DNA of 64,000 nucleotides from Adiantum capillus-veneris. Taxonomy: Eukaryota > Streptophyta > Polypodiopsida > Polypodiales > Pteridaceae. Shown here one piece after another: positions 11,410 through 23,330 of the stretch. The stretch is taken from positions 143,228,741 through 143,292,740 of the forward strand of contig CM043945.1 in assembly GCA_014529385.2 (NCBI GenBank), given 5' to 3'. The stretch's first letter is position 1. Every line of letters begins with the position of its first letter. The translations under genes were made by a program, and so were the position numbers. Under the pieces are notes generated by a model, which saw only the letters and a program-made list of their open reading frames with translations, ran no database searches and was not told where the DNA came from.

Positions 11410-12189
11410 GTGTCTTGGTATCATTGCTCAAATAGTTGCAGAGAAAGCCGTGAAATTGGACTATTTTACAGATAGCTGTAGAGGTAACCAATCATCATAT
11501 ATGCAATTTTAGAAAAAAATGGAAAATGTACTTTGTACTTATTTACTTTAGTGAGAGATGCTTGATGTCAATCTTTGTTTGTCTTGTCATGTTCTATAAA
11601 TGTTCTATAGCAACGCCCACCAAGCAAGACTAGTTTACAACCCACCTCCTCTTCCCACTGTCGGGGGATTAAGGGTTCAAAGGCTAGCCAGGACAACACC
11701 GGGCTGTTAGCTGTGGGAAAAGAGAGGAGAGGAAGATGCACCGCACCGTACAGTAGACCAATAGTTGCTTTGAAATAAGATTATGTATGAAAACATATGA
11801 ATTTGCTAACATGAACAAGAAAAGACGCATGTTGACCAAGCGGCACCGTTATCAGCACCATACTGAAATTAAGCTGCATAATACGAAGTTTAAACTCCCT
11901 TACAATGGGTTAACCCGATTGATTAAAGATAAATAAAGAAATTAGCCAAGGGAGATACGTAGAAGAAGTGTAAGCCGATGCGGTCGATGCGATCTCGATG
12001 AGCAGTCCGAATGCCACCGTCTCCGCCTCCCAAAGACCTCCTCCTAATGATCTTCTTTCCCTTCCAAAATTCTATGATTTTGCTCTCCCTAGGAAAAAAA
12101 ACTCTCCCTTCAATAATCTTTCACAACCACTAAAAAATGGCTAAAAAATCTGTTTTATAGCCCATATGCTCATTTTTTAGTAAGTTCAC

Positions 12190-12340
12190 GTTATTGCATG
12201 TCGAACTACCCCCTTATAGGGCATCGAACACTTGTCCTTTCAACCCGAGTTATTGCATGTGAAGCTGCCCCTTATAGGGCACCGGACACTTGTCCTTTCA
12301 ACTTGAATTATTGCATGTGGAATTGCCCCTTATAGGGGGT
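12190..12340. repeat. Tandem repeat, about 58 bp by 2.6 copies
   Basis: The motif TTATTGCATGT, then CCCCTTATAGGGCA, then ACTTGTCCTTTCAAC repeats at about 12191, 12250 and 12308. The last copy is partial and runs straight into a CT tract. No function is visible. Confidence 0.88.
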
Positions 12341-12341
12341 G

Positions 12342-12343
<2 letters not shown>

Positions 12344-12399
<56 letters not shown>
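12344..12399. repeat. CT microsatellite
   Basis: An uninterrupted (CT)n of about 55 bases directly follows the 58-bp tandem repeat. Confidence 0.95.
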
Positions 12400-12404
<5 letters not shown>

Positions 12405-13620
12405 TTGTGCACCGTGGGGAGGGCCCCTTGCACTAGCGATATCGCTAGTGGGGCTCCCCTCTTTTGAATAGTGGGGCTCCCCTTTTCCCTTCAAAGGAGG
12501 AGCGGCGGCTAATGCTCGTGGGAACCTGACTGACAGTAGTTGCCACATCATCATTTGCTCCGTCTTGTTGCTACTGTCAAAACAAGTGGCCCTGCTGATG
12601 CGAACAACTACCGCGCACACCGTCTTCGTCAAGTACAACAATCAGCCCACTAGGCAGCAGCGCCACGGGCGCAACCCCATAGTCAGGGCTCACAAGGCTC
12701 CACGCCCCCTTGGTGTTGGTTAAAGAAGTTCTTCTTAGCACATATATACCACGCCGTCCACGTTAGGCTCCTCCCATGTGGGCTAAAGCATCACCACATT
12801 GCAGCAGCATGGCAACCCTAGCCTTAGGCCCTCACAAAACCCCCAAATTTACTAAAAAAAACTTCTTTTGTTGCCCTGTTTCTCTTGCCACAATCCTTTG
12901 CTCAGGACTCCAGTGACCCGACCGTAAGATCTCAACGCAAGCTTGGTTATCCTGCTTCAAGCCATGCCAATACCACTACTCTAGGACAATTCCAAGCCCT
13001 CGCACTGAGGTGGAAAAATTCACGAAAATTAATATGGCCTTAACCGACTGGCAACTGCTGCCGACTGCAATATTTCACCCTTTCAACCTCCAATTGATGA
13101 ATTGTAAATTCCTACGGCCTTCTCCTACTGCATTGAACACATACAAACCCTCGTGGGGCTTCAAATCCTTCAGACAACACATTAACCAGGGCGACCAATC
13201 TGATACAGATCTGGTCCCCGGTAAAACTTAAACTGGCAATATCTTGGCAACCAAAACTCTGATCGTTGATCTAAAAAGACTGATGTGCTCCTCAAAGTGA
13301 GCACTTCAGGCCCTTGCATTCATATCAACTTTGACCCTTCATCAACAGCTGACCAATGTGATACTGATTTGCTATCGACTCAAACTTCAAACTGACATAA
13401 CTTCCTATTCGTAGCTCCGATTGACGAGCTGTAAAGACAAACCCGTAGAGGACTTCAAGTACTACAATTCTAATCAATAAAATCCCAGCTATGATCATTT
13501 CAAGAATACCCTCTTTTAGCATTATCAAGGAACCTTTTGGCCCTTTAAAGCCGCATCTCGCATTCTTTTAAATTAAATTGGTTTGTTATCAAGCCCCAAC
13601 CACTAATCACTAAATACATA

Positions 13621-14126
13621 TGTAGAAGGCGAAGACAGCTCCATTAGGCGAAAACTATTTCTTGGAAGCCGGACAGTGGATTGGTCACACATCAGTAATT
13701 ACCACTACAGTTATTATAGTAACTTCCAGAGGCTATAAATAGACCCATTACTTTGTAATCGGGCTGCTTGTCTTTTGACTTCTTACTTCTTTGTTCTCTT
13801 GGTTTTAGCCTCCTAAGCACTTCCTGAGCTACAATCTCTTCACCTGTAACTCTACTTTGTAATCATTACTACTATAGTCAATTGAGCTTCAATCGGTTAT
13901 ACCTTGTACTGGTTATTCATAAACTATGAATCTGAATCTGAAACTGTAAACGCTTTTCCAATCATCTAGTTCATTTCTCATTTCATGTATACTATTTCAG
14001 TTCAGTTAACTATTCAGTCCAGTTTCCACCTTCTATTCCAGTTTCTCTGACTGAACTGCCGACTTACCAGTAGCTGTAGGTTCTAACACTGGAATCAGCT
14101 ATCTGAAGAGATTAGCTCCAATTCCA
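13621..14126 (+). repeat. C1 5' LTR (506 bp)
   Basis: It begins TGTAGAAGGCGAAGAC and ends CTCCAATTCCA, the same length as the 3' copy. A TATA box (TATAAATA, 13734-13741) is conserved at the same place in the 3' LTR (33529-33536), so the transcript probably starts about 30 bases further on. The primer-binding site should begin just after 14126 (TTTTGGTGATCACGG); I could not name the tRNA. Confidence 0.93.
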
Positions 14127-14204
14127 TTTTGGTGATCACGGTGGTTAGAGCTGTTTGCTCGTTGACCAGAAAACTCTTCTCCCGATTAGAATTTTCAGCT
14201 GAAG

Positions 14205-14230
14205 TGATGGCACTCAAAACCAATCGTGGT
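14205..14230 (+). pseudogene. C1 gag start
   Basis: The likely gag start codon is ATG at 14205, opening MALKTNRG, 78 bases after the LTR. The B3 element is inserted 26 bases into it, and the rest of the C1 gag lies beyond B3 from 19409. Confidence 0.6.
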
Positions 14231-14457
14231 TGTTGGAATTAGGGTTGCATAGAAACACACACAACTTGGAGAAGACGAAGGAAGCTCAAGGCACACAATA
14301 GAGAGTGTGTTACTTAGTGTGCAATGGAAAGATAGATTGCCCTAGAGTGATGGGTGTATATACAATGCACGGAGGAAAAAACCTCCTAAAGAGGGAAAAA
14401 ATGCCCCGACGGTCCTAGTGTGTTCACACACATCACTACCACATGTATATGGTAACA
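14231..14457 (-). repeat. B3 3' LTR (227 bp)
   Basis: It runs TGTTGGAATTAGGG to GGTAACA. The next bases inside (14458-14469) read CCAGGGGGGATT on the element strand, a good polypurine tract for plus-strand priming. Confidence 0.95.
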
Positions 14458-14532
14458 AATCCCCCCTGGAGTGATGCGGTGAACGAGAGCTGGCACATGA
14501 GTAAAGGGAAGTGCCATGCCCTGAGGACAGGA

Positions 14533-15312
14533 TCAGCCCACAAAGGGGAGTAAGCCCAAAGCTTTGCGGAAAGCTTCAATCTTCTCACGAGACAATGCCT
14601 TTGTGAAAAGATCTGCAAGGTTATCCTGTGTTGGCACATAAGCCAAGCTGATCTCTCCTGCTGAGATCCTCTCCCTGACATAGTGGTAATGCACCTCAAT
14701 GTGCTTTGTGCGAGCATGAAAAACTGGGTTCCTCGCAACTGCCAATGCGCTCTGACTATCAGTGTAGATAGTGTTGGCAGTGTCCTGTCCAACATCCAAA
14801 TCAGCCATAAGGCGTCTGAGCCATACACACTCAACCGTAGCTGTGAAGACTGCCCTGTACTCAGCCTCACAACTTGAAGTGGCCATAGTAGGTTGCTTCT
14901 TGCTCAACCATGATATACACGAACTGCCAAGCATGAAACAAAAACCACTTGTGGACACTCGCGTGTCAAAACAACCAGCCCAATCTGAGTCCAAAAAAGC
15001 ATGTAAGTCTGGCGGCAATGATCCCCCCTTGGGATAAAACAAGCCAAGATGTAAAGTGCCACTAAGGTAGCGGAAAATCCTCTTGACAGCCTGCCAATGC
15101 TTAGACCCTGGGCTATGCATAAATCTGCTGACCTGTGAGACTGCAAACTGAATATCTGGCCTCGTGTTGCATACATAAATGAGGCAGCCAACAGCAGTTT
15201 GGTAAAGAGTGACATCAGCAGGATCACCAGCATCATGTAGACTCAACTTCAAACCTGTTTCCATGGGAGTGGCAATAGGTTTGCAATCCTCAAGTCCAAA
15301 CTTACATAGCAA
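14533..15312 (-). pseudogene. B3 RNase H block
   Basis: This is the copia RNase H domain on the minus strand. It holds YLSGTLHLGL, the catalytic DSDWAGC and STSGFCF stretch, SSCEAEYRA, TDSQSALAVA and KHIEVHYHYVRE, with the conserved C-terminal LADLFTKAL. The block ends about 75 bases before the 3' LTR, as is usual for copia pol. The enzyme degrades the RNA of RNA:DNA hybrids during reverse transcription. Confidence 0.9.
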
Positions 15313-15330
15313 TGTCTCAATGTAACTTTT

Positions 15331-16944
15331 CTAACACAAGGCAATACCACCATCACACTGCTTAAACTGTATACCCAAATAATGATGCAACAGCCCCAAA
15401 TCTTTCATCTTGAAAGTAGCATTCAAATCAGCCTTAAATTCAGCAATATGTCTCTCATTTGGTCCAGTGATCAGCAAATCATCAACATAAAGAACCACAA
15501 TGAGAAGTACATCACCCTCACGCTTTACATACAATGTGCTTTCTGTTGGACTGTTTCGAAAGCCTTGTTTGAACAATTGAGTGTCAGCTTTCTCATACCA
15601 AGCACGAGGAGATTGCTTCAACCCATACAAAGCCTTGTTACATTTGCACACTTTGTCCTCTTGTCTTTTTATGACAAAACCGCGAGGCTGCGTTACATAA
15701 ACTTCCTCAAATATGTCACCATTCAAGAAAGCAGTAACAATGTCTGATTGATGTACATCCCAACCAAATTGAGCTGCCAATGCACATAGAAAACACACAG
15801 TAGTCATACGACAAGTGGGAGCAAAAGTCTCTTCATAATCTGTGCCTTTTTGTTGTGCATAACCCTTTGCAAGAAGTCGAGCCTTATGGCGATCGCTCTC
15901 ACCATCCGGCTTGCGTTTCAACTTGTAAACCCACTTCGTACAGTTGGCCTTTTTGCTAGGAGGCAAATCACATAAAGTCCATGTGTCATTCTCTATAAGT
16001 GCATCATATTCTGCTTGCATGGCAGCCATCCAATTTTTTGAATTCTGTGCTTCATCAAAAGATAGAGGCTCCTCAACATCATGTAAACTAGACACAGCCA
16101 AAGCATAACAATCTGATGCATAAGATGCATGGCGAGAGCCTGAACGAGTACGACTAGACAAAGGTGCATCCAATTTACTGTCACGCAAAGTGTGCACCAA
16201 CCATTTTGGCATACCTCTAGCCTGCTCATTTTCAGCCCTTTCCTCATCAAGTACATCATGTACATCTGCATTAGTAATAGGCTGATCTAAAACATTTTCA
16301 GAAACCCCCATAGGCTGTACATTTGCCTCATTGGAACTTACATTCGTATTTCCACCACTGAAAAGAGGCAACAAAGTGTCATAAATGTCCTGTGAGCTTA
16401 CATTACTGTCTCTAGTACATGACAGCAAGGGCTGAACAGAATCTTCCACAAACACTACATCCCGAGAAACCAGAATAGGTTTTGTTTGTGGATGATACAA
16501 CCTGTAACCTTTTCTTTTAGCACTATAACCAACAAAAATACATTTGACAGCCTTATCATCTAATTTTCTGCACTGCACTTGTGGCACCAAAGTATATGCC
16601 AAACAACCAAAAACATGCATGTGCTCAATAGAAGGCTTTCTATCATGCCATGCTTCATATGGAGTAATAGACTGCAAAGCTTTCGTAGGACACCTGTTAA
16701 GTACATAAGTGGCACACATGATGGCCTCAAGCCAAAAAGAATGCGGCAAAGCTTGACTTTTGACCATACATCGTGCCATTTCCGTCAGTGACATGTTTTT
16801 CCTCTCAGCAACACCATTTTGCTGAGGTGTATAAGGCACTGTACATTGGTGTTTTATCCCACGACTAGCCAGAAATGCATTAAATTCATGAGACATATAC
16901 TCCCCCCCTCGATCGGAATGGAGGGTGCCCATAGTACATTTCAA
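15331..16944 (-). pseudogene. B3 integrase C-terminal and reverse transcriptase block
   Basis: On the minus strand this holds the integrase end (SDRGGEY, the catalytic Glu region TPQQNGVAERKN, the copia C-terminal VFGCLAYTLVPQ and GYRLYHPQTK). An acidic linker follows, then reverse transcriptase: WTLCDLPPSKKANCTKWVYK, FLNGDIFEEVYVTQPRGF, LYGLKQSPRAWYEK and catalytic VLYVDDLLITG near 15466-15500. In the wild-type arrangement it is one polyprotein with Gag and protease. It is a fossil. Confidence 0.9.
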
Positions 16945-16950
16945 GACATT

Positions 16951-18000
16951 TTAACCCATAGCCAGAAATTGTTTGAAGCACATAAAAACTTCGGACTTCG
17001 CTTTAAGCGGAAATACCCATGCATGCCTGGAGTAATCATCAATGAAAGTCACGAAGTACAGGTAATTGCCCAAGGACGGAGTTTGCATGGGCCCACAAAC
17101 ATCACTATGCACAAGCTGCAACCTGCATGTGGCCCGAACTGAACCATCCTTTGGAAACTTAGAACGCTGCATCTTACCCAAAATACAGCCTTCACAAACA
17201 TGTTTGAGAGGTGCTTCAAGAGGCGGCAAAGAAGCAACCATATCAGATTTTTGCAAACGCAGCAAACTGGCAAAATTCAGATGACCAAAACGTGCATGCC
17301 CAAGTTTTGCATCTGAAATAGCCCTTGAATCTGCAATAGCATTTGTAAAATTTTGTCCACACTTGTCATACAAAGCGATCTTATACAGCCCACGACACAA
17401 AAGCCCAGCTGCAACAATTTCATCACCAAAACTGAGATCATGAACTGTACATCTGACATCCACAAATTTGACTACAAGTCCAAGTCTAGCAAGTGCGGAT
17501 ACAGACAAGAGATTCTTCTTGATCCCAGGTACATAAACTGCATCAACAAGTGTGAAAGAACTGCCATTAGCAGTAGTGAGCACAATCTTTCCAACTCCTT
17601 GAACTGGATAAGAGGCGTTGTTGGCACAAGTGACTGAATTCCCATGAGGGACAGACTCGAGAGAGGTAAACAATTCACGATGTGAGGTAATGTGCTTTGT
17701 AGCACCACTGTCGAAATACCACACATGTGAATCTGCAGCAACTGACAAGCATGCATCATGGACAACAGGATTGTAAGTGCACTCTGCGCTAAACGCCCAT
17801 TCTACATCAACATCAACAACACAGCCTCCTTTCACAGAAGACTCAACAATGGCTGCATTTGTAGTGGAACCAGCATTTGCAGTGGAACCACCCTCTTTCT
17901 TCTTAGCCTCTTTGGTCTTCAACTTAGGACATGACTTGATCATGTGATCATTGGCTTTACAATAATGGCAACGCATCTTCTTTTTGCCCTTATCACCAGA
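16951..18000 (-). pseudogene. B3 zinc knuckle, protease and integrase core block
   Basis: On the minus strand the CHYCKANDHMIKSC zinc knuckle (near 17930-17975) is followed by the aspartic protease motif WYFDSGATKH (near 17700-17728). Then come the pre-integrase HARFGHL and CEGCILGKM zinc site and the integrase core HSDVCGPM and FIDDYSRHAWVFPL. The parallel region of B2 is 9225-10400. Confidence 0.9.
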
Positions 18001-18168
18001 ATTGCCAGACGAAGTACTGCCACCAGAGCCATTAGGAACAGAATTTTTGCCACTCGCAGCAGAACCATAAGAAGTGGCTGCATTACTGTTACCACCCTTT
18101 CTTTGAGAAGCAATAAAAGCCTGTTCAACTGCACGCTGCCTAGTCCTGTTTTTTCTAGAAAGTGACTC

Positions 18169-18819
18169 TTACAACAGCAATGTGCATAATGCATCAAACT
18201 TGACAACTTCAGGATTTCCTTGGGTCATCAGTCTCCAAGTACTAGCAAAAGTCTGGTAGGAATCTGGTAAGGCATCAAGAACAGTCTGCACAAGGGAACT
18301 GTCTGAAATGACTTCACCTGCAGAAATAAGCTGCTCATTGATATCCTTGACACTAGCAAGGAAAGTGTCCATATCATCTTCCTCATGCATAATCTTCGAC
18401 TCCAGCTCTTTACGCAGCAAAGCAATTTTAGCCTCATTGCGGCTTGCATAAAGACCTGCTAAAATATCCCAAGCGTGTTTTGCAGATTTTGCTAAACGGA
18501 TGTGAGGAACAATGGTGCGCTTCACAGACAACACAATCAATGCATGAGCCTGCGCATCCTTAACATCCCAACGAGCTTGTTCTGCAGTAGGCAAAACAAC
18601 TATAACAGCTGCAATCCTTGTAGCAAGACCTGCAACATCCTCAACATCGCCTACATCCTCAGAACTAGGACGTACATCAATGCCCTGCACAATGTTCCAG
18701 ACACCCTTTGACACAAGAACATGTTGCATCATATAAGCCCACATAGGGTAGTTTTCCCCATCCAACCTGTCCTCAACAGCAAACATCTTGAACACATCTG
18801 TGTTGTTGTTGTCAGCCAT
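18169..18819 (-). pseudogene. B3 gag N-terminal block
   Basis: This is Gag from the likely start ATG at 18817-18819 (MADNNNTDVFKMF). It has the W-A-Y-M-M-Q-H pattern and a helical capsid region with LYASRNEAKIALLRKELESK. B1 has the same N-terminus at 6302. An in-frame extension upstream of this ATG is open but lies in the leader and is not shared with B1, so I prefer the inner start. Confidence 0.87.
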
Positions 18820-19168
18820 GGTAAATGCTACACCTAATGTGAAAACTGCCCGAAAATAGGAGAAATGGAGCGGAAACAACCTGTGATATATAGCACAAAC
18901 CGTAGAAGACTATAAGGCACCTGTTATGCAGAAAACGGTACTGACAAAAATTTTGCACAAAATGACGAAATAGCCTGTGCAGTACTGCCTATAGTGGAAA
19001 CGGAGGCCGAAATGAGCCCAAATCAAAAATCTGAGCAGACCGAACTCTTTGAGCTCGCCCAAAATTTTTGTCGACCTGCGAACGCTCACCAAAGCTCCTT
19101 GAAATCGGAGAAAGTGAGCAGGCGTGTATTGGAGCAACTGGTGACTAAGCCAGGGAGGACGTGACCTG

Positions 19169-19180
19169 CTTTGATACCAA
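19169..19180 (-). promoter_or_regulatory. B3 primer-binding site
   Basis: On the minus strand this reads TGGTATCAAAGC, two bases inside the 5' LTR, matching the initiator tRNA-Met complement with one difference. Confidence 0.85.
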
Positions 19181-19182
19181 TT

Positions 19183-19408
19183 GTTGGAATTAGGGTTGCA
19201 GAGAAACACACACAGCTGGGAGAAGACGAAGGAAGCTCAAGGCACACAATAGAGAGTGTGTTACTTAGTGTGCAATGGCAAGATAGATAGCCCTAGAGTG
19301 ATGGGCGTATATACAATGCACGGGGGAAAAAACCTCCTAAAGAGGGAAAAAATGCCCCGGCGGTCCTAGTGTGTTCACACACATCACTACCACATGTATA
19401 TGGTAACA
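19183..19408 (-). repeat. B3 5' LTR (226 bp)
   Basis: It runs TGTTGGAATTAGGG to GGTAACA and is about 96.5 percent identical to the 3' LTR by eye. GTGGT follows directly as the target duplication. Confidence 0.95.
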
Positions 19409-21000
19409 GTGGTCGTAAATCATCCTACCACGTTGACCCTATCCCTGAGGAATCAAGAAGAGATTCTGATCCTAAGAATGAATTGGTGACTGATACTGAG
19501 GCTCCGGAGGAGCACAGTCATGTTGATGAAGCCAAGGATTCTCAGCACTCCAGTCAGTCCAGAAGAAGAAGGGCTGAGAGGGAAGAACGCAAGGTCAGGA
19601 GTTCTCGGACCACATAGAGGGATGAAGGAGCCAAAGGCAGTAAAGGTAGTTGCCACAGTTCCAGCAGAAAATCCAGGGAGGAGATAGAAACTGAGACTGA
19701 TGAAGAAATTGATTGGGATGCCGATACAGACCATTACAAGAAAGCTTCAAGAAAGAGTCAGGTTCCTAAGGTCAGAAGAGGCAGAAACGATGTTGATCGA
19801 CATGATTATACCTCTTCATTATAAATTTCCTTTCCAGTGTTCAAAGGTGGGAAGAAAGATGATTTGGATGTTCATGTCCAAGCCTTTGAACAATATGCTA
19901 AGTTGAAGAGTATCGATGAAGATGATTGGGGAGAAAACTTTCCTCAAACATTGAAGGATGCAGCAAGGAAATGGTACTACCATTACCCAGCTTGCCAACT
20001 TAGATCGTACAGCAAACTACTCAAAGCTTTCCAATTGGAATATTCAGACAACAGAGGAGATGAGGATATCCTCTATGAACTGGATAAGATAAAACAAGAA
20101 AAATTATCAGTCAAAAAGTTATGTAGAGAAAATCAAGAAGCTCACTGCAGGAACCACCATCAGAGAAGAGGTTGCGAGCATGGTTTCTAAATGTTTTCCG
20201 TAGTAAAAAGCTTAGGGAATAGGAGGTGCCCACACCAACAAAGAAAATCGATGATTTGGTGCAGTGTGCTCTAAAGTTGGAACAATAGGCAAAGAAGGAA
20301 AGGAGTCACAAGAAGAGGAGGTCCGGTAGTAGCAGTACTTCTATTGAGAATTTTGATTCCAATAAGACCTCCAGTAGCTCGGAAAGTAGCTCAGATGAAA
20401 AGAGCAAAGACAAGGCCAAGAAGGGGTCTTGGTCCAAAAAGATTGATGAGATGGTCCGGCAGATTGCTGAAATCATCTAGACCAGACAACCAGTACGAAG
20501 AATGGAAACCTGGTGTTCAAAGTGTAAATCCAAAGATCATATTTCCAATGAGTGTCCACAGTGTACTTACTGCAAACCCTATGGTCATTTATGGAACAAC
20601 TGTGGCATTTGTATTCATCATTTCAAGAAGGGAAAAGATCTATCTGTGGTGGAATTCACAAATGTTGAACCAGTTAGAGCGGAGACTACCAGTGTACCCC
20701 AAGAAGAGAAATCGAGTACCAGTGGCACTGGTGCTTGGCATGGCAGATACTAAGGAGGTACTGGCCGGGGCCGGGGTCGTGGTACTTTCCAAAACAGAAG
20801 CCTGAATTTTTATACTTGTGGCAAGTATGGGCATTTTGCGGCTCAGTGTCCAGAAACACCTACTACTACGGCTACTGAGGCAAAGGCCCCAGAGCCAGTT
20901 CTTGTACAAGCAGTTACATGCAGTAAAGGGGTGGTCATTGAGGAAATTCCAGATGAGTAGGTAAAACCAGTCAGTCTTGAAGGTAGCAAATGGGCTCAGC
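19409..21000 (+). pseudogene. C1 gag block with zinc knuckles
   Basis: This plus-strand Gag region starts with a charged Ser/Arg/Glu-rich N-terminal part (19409-19615). A capsid-like part follows (FKGGKKDDLDVHVQAFEQYA, about 19835-20190), then a Ser/Lys-rich stretch. Two consecutive CX2CX4HX4C knuckles (WCSKCKSKDHISNEC and CTYCKPYGHLWNNC, 20505-20600) and a third related knuckle near 20810-20850 (TCGKYGHFAAQC) complete it. Three knuckles are more than the one or two most plant gypsy Gags carry. It is a broken fossil. Confidence 0.8.
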
Positions 21001-21382
21001 AGAGAGAGGTGTGGAAGGTGAAGGGTAAAGAAAAGGTGGTTGATGAATGGCAGGAGCAGAGAGAATTGGCAGCGAAAATCACTAAGGATTTAGCCAAGAA
21101 GCTGCCAGAGCAGCCAAAGAGTTCTGATGCTCAAGTCATTCAAAAGATATCAGCCCAGTCTTTAAAAAACACACAACCAAATCAGTCAAGATCTGGGATT
21201 CCTGAGACCATGTTGGCTGCAGTTCAGGAACTGATGGAAGAGTTGAAGGCACCAAAACAAAGGAATCATACTGTGCGAAATTTTTTGATTCTTCAAGTTC
21301 TGATAACAACTCTGATCATGAGAGGGAGGAAATTCATGTCAAAATTTGCGACAGAAGTGAGCTAGATGACATTAGAAAAACT

Positions 21383-21580
21383 TTGCCTGAAGCAGCGAAA
21401 TTCATCAGACAACGAAGGAAGGCTGAGGCGGAGGCAAGAGCTGTTGACTTGGCCGTTGTCAGAGATGATGAAGTGCCGGTGGTCCAGGTAGATTACAAGG
21501 TTAGAAAACAGTGGGAGCCACTATCTGGTGTCATACTGGATGGAGGAGCAGGAGTAAATATCCTGGGGGCTCACCTTTAG
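21383..21580 (+). pseudogene. C1 protease region
   Basis: On the plus strand a basic stretch is followed by VILDGGAGVNIL at about 21525-21560. This fits the active-site loop of a retropepsin-type aspartic protease (hydrophobic-hydrophobic-D-G/S/T-G-A). Its place between Gag and reverse transcriptase is the standard gypsy order. The rest of the domain is not clear. Confidence 0.65.
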
Positions 21581-22439
21581 CAAAGAATGGGTATCAGAAA
21601 CCTGAAACCAACACCTTTCAAAGTTTGAATGGCAGATCATCGAGTGGTGCAGGCAACAGGAATGATAGACAGTCTGTAGATAAGAGTAGGCAAAGAAAAG
21701 GTCAAAACTAGCTTCCCAGTACTGGACGTGCAAGGTGCATATGGAATGTTATTGGGGCACACGTGGTTGCAAGCAGCGTAAGCTGTTCACGACTATGCCA
21801 ATTAGACTCTAACAATACAAGGTGCCAATAGCAGAATTCAGATCCAGACAAACAACACTAGGAGCTAGAGAAAGGAACTAAGACCTGAAGAGATTTGCCA
21901 GAAGTATAAGGTGAGGAAAATGAGAGGATGCTAGTGGCAATGAATATTTTTCCACTAGCTGAAATAGACCTCAACACAGTCTTACTGGACAAGGATCAGG
22001 CTGAAAAGCAAAAGAAGCAATATCTAGACCAGCTCATTGAACTGAATTTTGGGGAATGACCAGTTCAGCTAACTGGAAGACTAGAAGACCCAGTTGATTC
22101 TAGTATACCAGCGGCTTCTGAACAAAAATATGTTGTACACGACACTGAAATTCAGAATAGTGGTTTACAGCTCAGAGGATCGTCTTGGAATTATGATGAG
22201 GAGTCAACCAAACGAAAAGGTGGTGGGCCTAACTGGTTGCTTCCAGATGATCAGGAACTAGAGGAATGGAATCTGGGTTCATAGGAAAATCCTAAAATGA
22301 TCAAAGTCAACTAGCCTCTGAATCCAGTAATGAAAGAAAAGGCCCGATACATGTTTCAACACTACAAAGATGTGCTCACATGGGAACATACTGATCTCAA
22401 GGGAGTAGATCCATAGGTATGTCAAAATTGAATACCATT

Positions 22440-23330
22440 AAAACCAGATGCCAGACCAGTACGATTGCAAAGGTACAGAATGAATCCCAATTGTGCTAAG
22501 AAGGTCAAGGAAGAGATTGATAACCTTCTGAAGGCTGGATTCATTACTGAAGTAGCCAGTAGTGATTGGTTATTTCCCATTGTGGTGGTACCTAAGAAGA
22601 ACGGAAAGCTTCGAGTCTGTGTGGATTATCAGAAGCTGAATGCTTAGACCATCAAGGATCCATTTCCCTTACCTTTTACGGACATGCTACTTGACGAAAT
22701 TTCAGGTTATGAGATGTATAGCTTCATGGATGGTTATAGTGGTTATAACCAGTTACAGATTGCTCCTGAGGACCGGGGTAAAACAACCTTCATTATTGAG
22801 TGGGGAGCATTCATGTATCTGGTGATGCCATTTGGTCTTTGCAACGCTCCGATGACTTTTCAACGATGTATGATGGAAATATTCAGTGAATTCCTCCACC
22901 ATTCCTTGCTACCTTCATGGATGACTTCACTGTATATTCAACAGAGGAGAAGCGTTTACTTTTTCTGGAAATGGTTTTCCAGCGCTGTAAGGAAAAGCGG
23001 ATCTGTTTGAACCCATTCAAATCTATTTTCTTGATCTAGAAAGGATAGCTACTGGGACATGTAGTGTCCAGGAATGGTATAGAAATGGCCAATGACAAGA
23101 TTCAATGTGTCCAATAGGCCAAGGTGCCTCACAATGCATCAAAGTTAAGTTCTTTCTTGGGATATATCAATTTTTATAAAAGATTTGTGCACAAGTTTGC
23201 TTCCCAGGCATTACCTTTGTATGAACTCACAAAAAAGACCAGCTAGTTCAGTTGGACCGCTGAATGTGAGGAAAAGTTTCAGAGTTTAAAGAATGCTATT
23301 ATCAGCAAGCCAATACTTCAACAATTGAAT
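22440..23330 (+). pseudogene. C1 reverse transcriptase block
   Basis: This is the gypsy reverse transcriptase on the plus strand. It holds RPVRLQRYRMNP-type fingers, EEIDNLLKAGFITE, VVVPKKNGKLRVCVDYQKLN, FMDGYSGYNQLQIAPEDR and MPFGLCNAPMTFQRCM. The metal-binding box follows at about 22910-22925 (F-M-D-D on reading). It is a broken fossil. A short piece of the same region (GYEMYSFMDGYSGYN) recurs in C2 at 39205-39250. Confidence 0.88.

Larger units (their letters stand above)
11410..13620. other. Anonymous interelement stretch
   Basis: No recognisable gene or element covers this stretch. It contains the 58-bp tandem repeat at 12190-12340, a CT tract at 12344-12399 and otherwise unique-looking sequence. 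The C1 insertion begins at its right end, and ACATA (13616-13620) is the left target duplication. Confidence 0.6.
14231..19408 (-). mobile_element. Copia element B3, both LTRs present, nested in C1 gag
   Basis: This is a full-length Ty1/copia element of family B (5178 bp) on the minus strand. The 3' LTR is at 14231-14457, the 5' LTR at 19183-19408, and the target duplication is GTGGT (14226-14230, 19409-19413). All expected parts are present in order: primer-binding site, gag, zinc knuckle, protease, integrase, reverse transcriptase, RNase H and a purine tract. About 8 differences between the LTRs (3.5 percent) make it younger than its host C1. The coding region looks broken by about three or four interruptions. 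It is the best reference copy for B1 and B2 here. Confidence 0.95.

Noticed and set aside
13010-13231. Plus-strand open frame of 73 residues upstream of C1
   Set aside because: No motif, no neighbouring exons and chance length. The region reads like anonymous intergenic DNA.
14800-15040. tRNA or other structured RNA genes
   Set aside because: No cloverleaf with box A and box B elements was seen anywhere in the window. tRNA-like words here are primer-binding sites only.
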